From DATBLE01 sp036555585 (lineage in GTDB: Bacteria; Actinomycetota; Thermoleophilia; Gaiellales; Gaiellaceae), in the NCBI GenBank assembly GCA_036555585.1, contig DATBLE010000009.1:1-64000 (forward strand): a DNA stretch of 64,000 nt, written 5' to 3'. This document shows, piece after piece, positions 17,299-23,472 of the stretch. A program made the position numbers and the translations under genes. The notes below the pieces were generated by a model. That model was not told where the DNA came from. It searched no databases and saw nothing but the letters and a program-made list of their open reading frames with translations. Numbering within the stretch: position 1 is the first letter of the stretch; the number at the start of each line of letters is the position of its first letter.

Positions 17299-18563
17299 AG
17301 CTTCCAGACCTTCCCGTCCACCTCGACCCCCTTCGTGGCGTTCCGGAAGTCGACGATCACCTTGCCGCGGCGGACGACGTCGCCGTAGTCGATCCCGGAG
17401 TGCGCGGTGACGATGGCGACGCAGTCGTATGTCTCCGGCTCCAGCGGCACGGACCGGAGCCCGTCGAACTCCTCGACGTGCGGGTCGTGGTAGGCGACCT
17501 CGGCGCCCGCGTTCCGGAGCAGCATCAGGATCTTCTCGGCCGGCGACTCGCGCACGTCGCCGATATTCGACTTGTACGCGACACCGAGAATCAGGATCCT
17601 CGAGCCGCTCAGCGACTTCTGCGCGCCGTGGTTCAGCGCTTGCGAGATCACCGACCGGCAGAAGTACGGCATGTTGTTGTTGATCTCGCCCGCGAGCTCG
17701 ACGAACCGCGTCGAGAAGTCGAACTCGCGCGCCTTCCACGAGAGGTAGAACGGATCGAGCGGGATGCAGTGGCCGCCGAGCCCCGGGCCGGGCTGGAACG
17801 ACATGAACCCGAAGGGCTTGGTCGCGGCCGCGTCCACGACCTCCCAGACGTCGATCCCCATCCGGTCGCAGAGCTGGGCGAGCTCGTTGACGAGGGCGAT
17901 GTTGACGGAGCGGAAGATGTTCTCGAGCAGCTTCGTCAGCTCCGCCGCCTCGGCGGTCGAGACCCGGTGGACGGCGTCGACCGCGCCCTCGTAGAGGCGT
18001 GCGGCCGCCTCCGTCGACTCGGCGTCGATCCCGCCGACCACCTTCGGGGTCGTCTTCGTCGTGAAGTCCTCGCGGCCCGGGTCGACGCGCTCGGGCGCGA
18101 AGGCCAGGTGGAAGTCGGCGCCCGCGAGCAGCCCGCTACCCTCCTCGAGCAGCGGCCGCACCACGTCGCGGGTCGTTCCCGGGTACGTGGTCGACTCGAG
18201 CACGACCAGGTGACCCCTGCGCAGGTGCGGTGCGATCGACTGGGCGGCGCTCTCGACGTACGAGAGGTCCGGCTCGCGTTGCACGGACAGCGGCGTCGCC
18301 ACGGCGATCACGATCGCGTCCGCGTCGGCGACGGCCGCGAAGTCCGTGGTCGCGGTGATGGCGCCCGACTGGACGAGCGGCTTCAGCTTGTCGCTCGGGA
18401 CGTCGCCGATGTGACTCTCGCCGCGGTTGATCGCCTCGACGAGATCGTCGAGCACGTCCACGAGCAAGACCCTCTTCCCGGCCTCGGCGAAGGTCTGCGC
18501 GTGCGGCATGCCCACGTAGCCGGCGCCCAGCACGGCGATGTCGAAACGGCTGCTCGCGCTCAT
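17295..18563 (-). CDS. Nucleotide-sugar dehydrogenase (UDP-GlcNAc/ManNAc 6-dehydrogenase type, WbpA/WecC-like)
   Basis: It oxidises the C6 alcohol of a UDP-sugar to the uronic acid in two NAD-dependent steps. The 422 residues contain the Rossmann motif IAVLGAGYVGMPHAQTF, ESTTYPGTTRDV, NIFRSVNIALVNELAQL, the catalytic Cys motif PGPGLGGHCIPLDPFYLSWKA and the C-terminal domain LGVAYKSNIGDVRESPA. ATG 18563 overlaps the preceding epimerase gene (ATGA). The family is certain; GlcNAc versus ManNAc is not resolved. Confidence 0.93.
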   Translation of the reverse strand: MSASSRFDIAVLGAGYVGMPHAQTFAEAGKRVLLVDVLDDLVEAINRGESHIGDVPSDKLKPLVQSGAITATTDFAAVADADAIVIAVATPLSVQREPDLSYVESAAQSIAPHLRRGHLVVLESTTYPGTTRDVVRPLLEEGSGLLAGADFHLAFAPERVDPGREDFTTKTTPKVVGGIDAESTEAAARLYEGAVDAVHRVSTAEAAELTKLLENIFRSVNIALVNELAQLCDRMGIDVWEVVDAAATKPFGFMSFQPGPGLGGHCIPLDPFYLSWKAREFDFSTRFVELAGEINNNMPYFCRSVISQALNHGAQKSLSGSRILILGVAYKSNIGDVRESPAEKILMLLRNAGAEVAYHDPHVEEFDGLRSVPLEPETYDCVAIVTAHSGIDYGDVVRRGKVIVDFRNATKGVEVDGKVWKL

Positions 18564-19615
18564 TCCGGCCGCGAAGCGTACAGCGCGGCCGCGATGCGCC
18601 CTGCCGCCTGCCCGTCGCCGTACAGCTCGGGTCGATCGGCCGGCATGCGGGCGTTGGCGACGGCCTCGACGAGACGGTCGGGGTCGTCGTCGACGAGGAC
18701 GTTCGCCCCGGCCTCGACCGTGTCGACCCACTCGGTCGAGGGGCGTGCGGTCACGCAGGGCACGCCGTACCAGTACGCCTCCTTCTGCAGGCCGCCCGAG
18801 TCGGTGACGATCACGCGGGCCTGCGAGGCGAGCGCCGCGAGGTCGAGGTAGCCGAGCGGCTCCGTGAGGGACAGTCCCTGTAGGGACTGTCCCTCCAGGG
18901 CCGCTCGAGTCCGTGGATGCGCGGGAAAGACGACCGGCTCGTCCAGCCGCCGCAAGCCCTCCAGCAGGCGTCCCAACCGCGGCTCCGCCACGTTCGCCTC
19001 CCGGTGCAGCGTGACGAGGACGTAGCCGCCCGGCTCCAGCCCGAGCCGCTCCAGGATCGAGGAGCGCTCGCGGGCGATCGGCGCGAGCCGGAAGCAGGCG
19101 TCCGCCATCACGTCCCCCACGACCTCGATCCGGCCGGTGACGCCCTCACGCTCGAGGATCGCCCGCGAACGCTCGTCCGGCGCGAGCAAGAGTTGCGACA
19201 GCTCGTCGGTCTCCACCCGGTTGTGCTCCTCCGGCATTGAGAGGTCGTAGCTGCGCAGCCCCGCTTCGACGTGTGCGACCGGCGTTCCGGCCTCGACCGC
19301 CGCCCGTGCCCCGCCGAGCGTGGAGTTCGTGTCTCCGTAGACGAGCACCCAGTCGGGCCGCTCGGCCGCGATCGCCTCGGCCAGCCCCGGACGCAGCGAC
19401 GCGAGCATCTCGTCGCGCGGAAGCCCGCCGACCTCGAGCCGGTAGCGGGGCTCCGACAGCCCGAGCTCCTCGAAGAAGACCTGCGACAGCTCCGGGTCGT
19501 AGTGCTGTCCGGTGTGGAGGACGACCTCCTCGATCTTCCGCTCGCGAAGCGCCTCGGAGAGCGGCGCGGACTTGATGAATTGCGGGCGGTTGCCCACAAC
19601 CGAGAGCACTTTCAC
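18560..19615 (-). CDS. wecB: Non-hydrolysing UDP-N-acetylglucosamine 2-epimerase (WecB/WbpI family)
   Basis: It interconverts UDP-GlcNAc-type and UDP-ManNAc-type sugars. Motifs of the 351-residue protein: GNRPQFIK (8-15), HTGQHYD, YGDTNSTLGGA, HVEAGLRS, PEEHNRVETDELSQ and TDSGGLQKEA. GTG 19615 follows a TAGTCT box by seven bases, so translation is probably leaderless. A 30-base REP-type hairpin (18866-18895) lies within the gene in frame and encodes EGQSLQGLSL in a surface loop. First gene of the nucleotide-sugar operon. In the Wbp pathway the equivalent enzyme is WbpI. Confidence 0.93.
   Translation of the reverse strand: MKVLSVVGNRPQFIKSAPLSEALRERKIEEVVLHTGQHYDPELSQVFFEELGLSEPRYRLEVGGLPRDEMLASLRPGLAEAIAAERPDWVLVYGDTNSTLGGARAAVEAGTPVAHVEAGLRSYDLSMPEEHNRVETDELSQLLLAPDERSRAILEREGVTGRIEVVGDVMADACFRLAPIARERSSILERLGLEPGGYVLVTLHREANVAEPRLGRLLEGLRRLDEPVVFPAHPRTRAALEGQSLQGLSLTEPLGYLDLAALASQARVIVTDSGGLQKEAYWYGVPCVTARPSTEWVDTVEAGANVLVDDDPDRLVEAVANARMPADRPELYGDGQAAGRIAAALYASRPE
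18866..18895. repeat. REP-type hairpin inside the epimerase gene
   Basis: Arms GAGGGACAGTCCC (18866-18878) and GGGACTGTCCCTC (18883-18895) pair perfectly around TGTA. Each arm contains the 11-base odd palindrome GGGAC-A/T-GTCCC, which recurs in sufD at 54015. It is read through in frame. Confidence 0.8.
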
Positions 19616-19621
19616 TCGGGC

Positions 19622-19628
19622 TAGACTA
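19622..19628. promoter_or_regulatory. Overlapping mirror-image -10 boxes for tRNA-Lys and the sugar operon
   Basis: TAGACT on the plus strand (19622-19627) lies 11 bases before the tRNA. The same bases read on the minus strand give TAGTCT (19628-19623), seven bases before GTG 19615. One AT-rich heptamer therefore appears to serve transcription in both directions. Confidence 0.5.
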
Positions 19629-19638
19629 CGCAGCCCGC

Positions 19639-19711
19639 GGGCCGTTAGCTCAGCTGGTAGAGCAGGGGACTCTTAATCCCAAGGTCGAAGGTTCGAATCC
19701 TTCACGGCCCA
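19639..19711 (+). tRNA. tRNA-Lys (anticodon CUU)
   Basis: A 73-base cloverleaf. The acceptor stem GGGCCGT pairs with ACGGCCC; the D arm is GCTC...GAGC. Anticodon loop CTCTTAA has CTT at 19672-19674, and the T arm is GAAGG-TTCGAAT-CCTTC. The top of the anticodon stem has one G-A mismatch. CCA is not encoded in full (ACC then TTTT), and the T-run at 19714 may end transcription. Confidence 0.96.
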
Positions 19712-19755
19712 CCTTTTCCCGCCTCGCCCGCTTCGCTTTCCGCTCGGCTCGGCAA

Positions 19756-19768
19756 GCGCCTTCGGCGC
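19756..19768. terminator. Weak hairpin between tRNA-Lys and the small secreted-protein gene
   Basis: GCGCC-TTC-GGCGC forms a 5-bp stem between the 3' ends of the tRNA and the convergent small gene. It lacks a strong T-tract, so it is only a possible shared terminator. Confidence 0.3.
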
Positions 19769-19833
19769 GCACGTTCGCACCCTCGTGCCCGTTCATCGCG
19801 GCGGCGGTGTCTGCAAAGTCGGGCCCGGCGCGC

Positions 19834-19998
19834 TCACGGGTGCACGCAGCCCGGCGGATACCACTCGGTCACCGCCGGCTCGCCCACAACGACGGAGGAC
19901 GCTCCGCTCGTGCACACCGGCCCGCTGCGCGTGGAGCTCGAGCCGGAAGGGACCGAGAACACCAGCAGGCCCACGATCGCCAGCAGCGCGAGCTTCAT
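19834..19998 (-). CDS. Small secreted protein of unknown function (54 aa)
   Basis: A 54-codon ORF on the minus strand starts ATG AAG CTC and has a textbook signal peptide: MK followed by LALLAIVGLLVFSV and a small-residue stretch SGSSS. The mature part is about 32 residues, has two cysteines (PVCTSGA and PPGCVHP) and ends at TGA. AGGG lies immediately upstream. The hydrophobic run and compact mature part argue that it is real. An operator-like repeat (20104-20121) stands about 105 bases upstream. Function unknown. Confidence 0.6.
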   Translation of the reverse strand: MKLALLAIVGLLVFSVPSGSSSTRSGPVCTSGASSVVVGEPAVTEWYPPGCVHP

Positions 19999-20103
19999 CC
20001 CTGACACGAGGTACAGGATGGGGCTCGCGCTGCTCGTTGGCTATGGGCCGTTCGGCCTGTCCTTCGGGCACGTCCGGCCCAGTGGACGCCGGCGGCGCCG
20101 CGG

Positions 20104-20121
20104 ATCACCCTGGGCGGGTGA
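20104..20121. promoter_or_regulatory. Operator-like inverted repeat ATCACCC-N5-GGGTGA
   Basis: The repeat lies between the divergent small secreted-protein gene and the MshEN gene. The same arms and the same 5-base spacing occur at 29089-29107 upstream of the SHOCT-protein gene. A shared DNA-binding regulator would explain both. The rest of 19999-20200 shows no gene. Confidence 0.4.
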
Positions 20122-20200
20122 CGCGGATCGCTCAACTCGTGTGATTTGCGACGGAGTCACTCGTGCAGGTGATTACGTTGTCCCGGCCGGGGACGAAGAG

Positions 20201-21085
20201 ATGAGTGTGGACGAGGTCGGGCTGCTTACAGATCTGGAAGTGGGCGCGAGCAGACCGCCGCGGTCGCTGGGGATGTGGGCCGTGCTGACGGGTGTCGTCA
20301 CAGCCGAGCAGTTGCAGGAGGCCTACGCCGAGTGGGACGAGCGTGGCGAAGCGCCCGGCGAGATGTTCGTTCGGCGTGGCTGGATGACCGAGCAGATGGT
20401 CGCGGACGCGCTGGGCGAGCTGTCCGGGCTTCCGGTCGTCCGGGACGCGCGGCGCTCCGACGACGCCGACGTCCTGGCCGCGCTGTCGGCCGACGAGGCG
20501 TGGCGCCTAGAGGCCTGCCCGCTCGAACGCGACGGCGAGGGGAAGCTGGTCGTCGCGCTCGCCGATCCGAGCGACGCGCGGCTGCGCGCCCTGGAGTCGC
20601 ACCTCGGGTCGATCCGCCCCGTCATCGTCGTGAACAGCGAGCTCAGGGCCCTCCTCGACGGGATGCAGGCGGCCGAAGCGGAGGCCGAAGCCGTCCCCGA
20701 CGACCCGGCGCCGAGCCCGGCCACGGCGGCCGAGGACGCCGGCGAGCCGGGCACCGAGGCGCACCACGCGGAACCAGGCGCACACATCGAGGTCGATCGT
20801 CCGGACGAGGCGCCGGGGCATCTCGGGTCGCAGCCCGTCACCGCCGAGCCGGCCGCGGGCCCGGCAGCCGCGGACGAACGGCTGCAGCAGCTCCACGAGC
20901 GGCTGGTGTCCGAGCACGTTCAGGCCACCGACGAGCTCGTCGCCTTCCGGCGCCAGCTCAAGGCGCTCGACGAGGAACAGGCCCGTGTCGAGCAGAGCAT
21001 CGCCGCCCTCGAGGCACAGCTGGGAGAAGGGGAGCTCGTGCTCTCCCTGATCAAGGCGAAGCTCACCGAGCTCGCCCAGCCCTAG
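20201..21085 (+). CDS. Stand-alone MshEN (GspE N-terminal) domain protein with C-terminal coiled coil
   Basis: Residues 20-150 match the N-terminal domain of type II/IV pilus ATPases (GspE_N/MshEN). Two consecutive 24-residue motifs begin SLGMWAVLTGVVTAEQL and APGEMFVRRGWMTEQMV, followed by LSGLPVV and LVVALADPSDARLRALESHLG. In MshE these motifs bind cyclic di-GMP. The ATPase domain is missing. Instead there is an acidic Ala/Pro/Glu linker (about 165-225) and a coiled coil (about 228-290, QQLHERLVSEHVQATDELVAF). ATG 20201 has GGACGAAGAG just upstream. The ligand and any pilus link are inference. Confidence 0.75.
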   Translation: MSVDEVGLLTDLEVGASRPPRSLGMWAVLTGVVTAEQLQEAYAEWDERGEAPGEMFVRRGWMTEQMVADALGELSGLPVVRDARRSDDADVLAALSADEAWRLEACPLERDGEGKLVVALADPSDARLRALESHLGSIRPVIVVNSELRALLDGMQAAEAEAEAVPDDPAPSPATAAEDAGEPGTEAHHAEPGAHIEVDRPDEAPGHLGSQPVTAEPAAGPAAADERLQQLHERLVSEHVQATDELVAFRRQLKALDEEQARVEQSIAALEAQLGEGELVLSLIKAKLTELAQP

Positions 21086-21555
21086 AGCGCCGCGCGGATC
21101 GACAGATCGGGGCCGTCGAAGGCGACGTGCAGGCGCTCGACCGTGCGGCGCAGCAGTGCGACCGCTGCCGAGTTGTCGCGCCCGACCAGGCCCGTGATCT
21201 CCCTGACGCCGTCGGCGCGCGCCTCGGCGAGCAGCTGCGAGACGAGCGCCGAGCCGATGCCGCGGCGCTGGTAGTCGTCGGCGACCGCGAAGGCGACCTC
21301 GGCGCGCTCGCCGTTCCGGACCAGGCGCGCGATCGCGACCGGCTCCGGATCGCCCTCGACGAAGGCGACGAGGGCGCGGCGATCCGCGTCGACCGTCGCC
21401 AGCTTCCGAAGCTCCGACCTGCCCAGGCAGGGCTTGGCGCCGTTGAAGCGAGTCCGCCGGGACCGCTCGCTCAGGCGCGCGAACACGCTCATCACCGTCC
21501 GGGCCTCGCCGTGGCGGAGCGGTCGCACGCACAGTTGCAGCCCGCCGGCGATCAC
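21082..21555 (-). CDS. GNAT-family N-acetyltransferase
   Basis: The 157-residue protein has the GNAT core: a first beta-strand region (LQLCVRPLRHGEA), ALVAFVEGDPEPVAIARLV, and the acetyl-CoA-binding motif A VADDYQRRGIGSALVSQLL (R-R-G-I-G-S-A) at about 105-120. GLVGRDNSAAVALLRRT follows. GTG 21555 overlaps the stop of the thioredoxin-reductase-like gene (GTGA), and the stop overlaps that of the convergent MshEN gene (CTAG). The substrate is unknown. Confidence 0.88.
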   Translation of the reverse strand: MIAGGLQLCVRPLRHGEARTVMSVFARLSERSRRTRFNGAKPCLGRSELRKLATVDADRRALVAFVEGDPEPVAIARLVRNGERAEVAFAVADDYQRRGIGSALVSQLLAEARADGVREITGLVGRDNSAAVALLRRTVERLHVAFDGPDLSIRAAL

Positions 21556-22940
21556 CGCGTCGTCTCCGCGAAGTAGCGGTGCACGAGCTGCGCGGCCATC
21601 GCGCCCTCGCCCACGGCCGACGCGACCCGCTTGACCGAGCCATGGCGGACGTCGCCCGCGAAGAAGACTCCGGGCCGGCTCGACTCGAGGAAGTACGGCT
21701 CGCGCTCGAGCGGCCAGCATCGCGGCTTCTCTCCGGCGAGGACGTCGGGGCCGGTGACCAGGAATCCGTTCTCGTCCCGCGCGAGCCAGCCCTGCGCGCA
21801 CGACGAGGTCGGCTCGCCGCCGATCAGGATGAACAGCGCATCCGCCGCCAACTCCTGCGCCGCCCCGCTGCGCTCGTCGAGCACCACGATTCGCTCCAGC
21901 CTCCCGTTGCCGAACACGTGCGTCACGTGGGCGTTCGTGTGAATCGCGATCTTCGGATTGGCCTCGCAGCGATCGATCAGGTACTGGGACATCGAGTCGG
22001 CCGGCGACTCGCCGCGGACCAGCAGCGTGACCGACCGGGCGAAGTCGGCTGCGTGGAGCGCCGCCTGGCCGGCCGAGTTGGCGCCGCCGACGATGAACAC
22101 GTCGCCGTCGCGGTGGAAGAGCACGTCGCTCGGCGCGGACCCGTAGTAGACGCCGGAGCCCAGGAGCTCGTCGACGCCGAAGGCGTCGAGACGGCGGTAC
22201 TCCGAGCCCATCGCTCCGATCACGGCGCGCCCGCGGACCAGGGCTCCGTCGGAGAGCTCGAAGGTCACCGAGCCGTCCGGCTCAGGCCAGCTCTCCACCA
22301 GCTCGGAGCCGACGACGATCTCGGCGCCGAGGCGGACGGCCTGGTCGTGCGTCAACTGGGCGAGCTCGATTCCGGTGATCCCCTGCGGGAACCCCGGGTA
22401 GTTCTCGATGCGCGCGCTCGTGCCCGCCTGGCCGCCCGGGGCATGGCGCTCGAGCACGAGCGTCTCGAGGCCCTCCGACGCGGTGTTCACGGCCGCGGTC
22501 AGCCCCGCCGGGCCGCCGCCGATGACCACCACGTCGTAGCGCGCCTTGCTCGGCGTGGCGTGCAGGCCCACCCGCCGGGCGAGCTCCACCCGCGTGCGCG
22601 CGAACGCCAGCTCCGCATCCGGCCCGGTCGACGGATCGAGGCTGCTGCCGTCCGCGAACAGGAAGAAGGGCAGCGACCGGTCCCGCAGGGTCGCCGCCGC
22701 CTCGAGGTGGCGGACCAGCGGGTTGCGATCGATGTCGATCCAGCGAAACGGGACCCGGTTCCGCTCGAGGAAGTCGCGGTACTCGTGCACGTGCGGCGAC
22801 CCGCGGCAGCCGATCAGGTACGTCTCGCCGCGGAACGAGGCGACCGACGCGACGACCGATCCCTTCCGTTCGAGCTGGGCCCTCATCCGGGCAGCATGGC
22901 GGCGGGCGGCTTCGCCGGCAGTGCTGCCAGCCTGCGTCAC
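21552..22940 (-). CDS. FAD-dependent thioredoxin-reductase-like protein lacking CxxC, fused to a thioredoxin-fold domain
   Basis: A thioredoxin/glutaredoxin-like N-terminal domain (residues 30-125: TYLIGCRGSPHVHEYRDF, VPFRWIDIDRNP) precedes a class II flavoprotein reductase. The FAD motif is VVVIGGGPAGLTAAV, followed by ENYPGFPQGITG, the NAD(P) motif VFIVGGANSAGQAALH and a late GVFFAGDVRHGSVKRVASAVGEGAMAA. The redox-active CxxC expected between the FAD and NAD(P) motifs is replaced by YYGSAPSD, and the N-terminal domain has only one Cys of its site. It is therefore unlikely to be a classical disulfide reductase. GTG 22940 is used; an ATG 18 codons in is possible. Confidence 0.87.
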   Translation of the reverse strand: MTQAGSTAGEAARRHAARMRAQLERKGSVVASVASFRGETYLIGCRGSPHVHEYRDFLERNRVPFRWIDIDRNPLVRHLEAAATLRDRSLPFFLFADGSSLDPSTGPDAELAFARTRVELARRVGLHATPSKARYDVVVIGGGPAGLTAAVNTASEGLETLVLERHAPGGQAGTSARIENYPGFPQGITGIELAQLTHDQAVRLGAEIVVGSELVESWPEPDGSVTFELSDGALVRGRAVIGAMGSEYRRLDAFGVDELLGSGVYYGSAPSDVLFHRDGDVFIVGGANSAGQAALHAADFARSVTLLVRGESPADSMSQYLIDRCEANPKIAIHTNAHVTHVFGNGRLERIVVLDERSGAAQELAADALFILIGGEPTSSCAQGWLARDENGFLVTGPDVLAGEKPRCWPLEREPYFLESSRPGVFFAGDVRHGSVKRVASAVGEGAMAAQLVHRYFAETTR

Positions 22941-23008
22941 GAGGTGCGGCTAGCCGTACATCGGCGAGCGCGGTCGGAGATCCGGTCGCTGGCGTAACGT
23001 CCGCCGGG

Positions 23009-23467
23009 ATGGCACGCATGAATGTCGTGGAGCGGAAGGTGGCCAAGTTCCTGCGCGAGCCCCCAACCGTCCGCGGCGCAGTGAGCACGATCGTCGTGGC
23101 CACTGCAACGGTCGTCGTGCTCGGAGGCGTGTTCATCCGTGTGTTCGACCATCACGAGTACCGCAACGTCTGGGTCGGGATGTGGTGGGCGATGCAGACG
23201 GTGACCACGGTCGGCTACGGGGACGTTACGCCCGTGGACGTCAGCGGACGCATCATCGCCGCGGTGGTCATGCTCCAGGGCATCGCCTTCCTCGCCATCA
23301 TCACCGCGGCGATCACCTCCACGTTCGTCGCCCGGGCGACCAAGGAACACGCGGCGCAACAGACGCAGGACGAGATGTCGGAGCTCCAGAAGATCGAGGC
23401 TCGCTTCGACGACCTCGACAGACGGCTCGACCGGATGGACGCGGCGTTGCGCGAGCTGCGGTCCTGA
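23009..23467 (+). CDS. Two-TM potassium channel-type protein
   Basis: The 152-residue inner-membrane ion channel has TM1 at about 22-45 and a pore helix WWAMQTVTTVGYGDV. The complete K+ selectivity filter TVGYGD is at 67-72, with TM2 at about 81-105. A charged C-terminal coiled coil follows (EMSELQKIEARFDDLDRRL) instead of an RCK domain. It probably forms a tetramer. ATG 23009 follows GGGATGG-type sequence with no strong ribosome site. The next gene starts six bases after the stop. Confidence 0.92.
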   Translation: MARMNVVERKVAKFLREPPTVRGAVSTIVVATATVVVLGGVFIRVFDHHEYRNVWVGMWWAMQTVTTVGYGDVTPVDVSGRIIAAVVMLQGIAFLAIITAAITSTFVARATKEHAAQQTQDEMSELQKIEARFDDLDRRLDRMDAALRELRS

Positions 23468-23472
23468 CGGCC

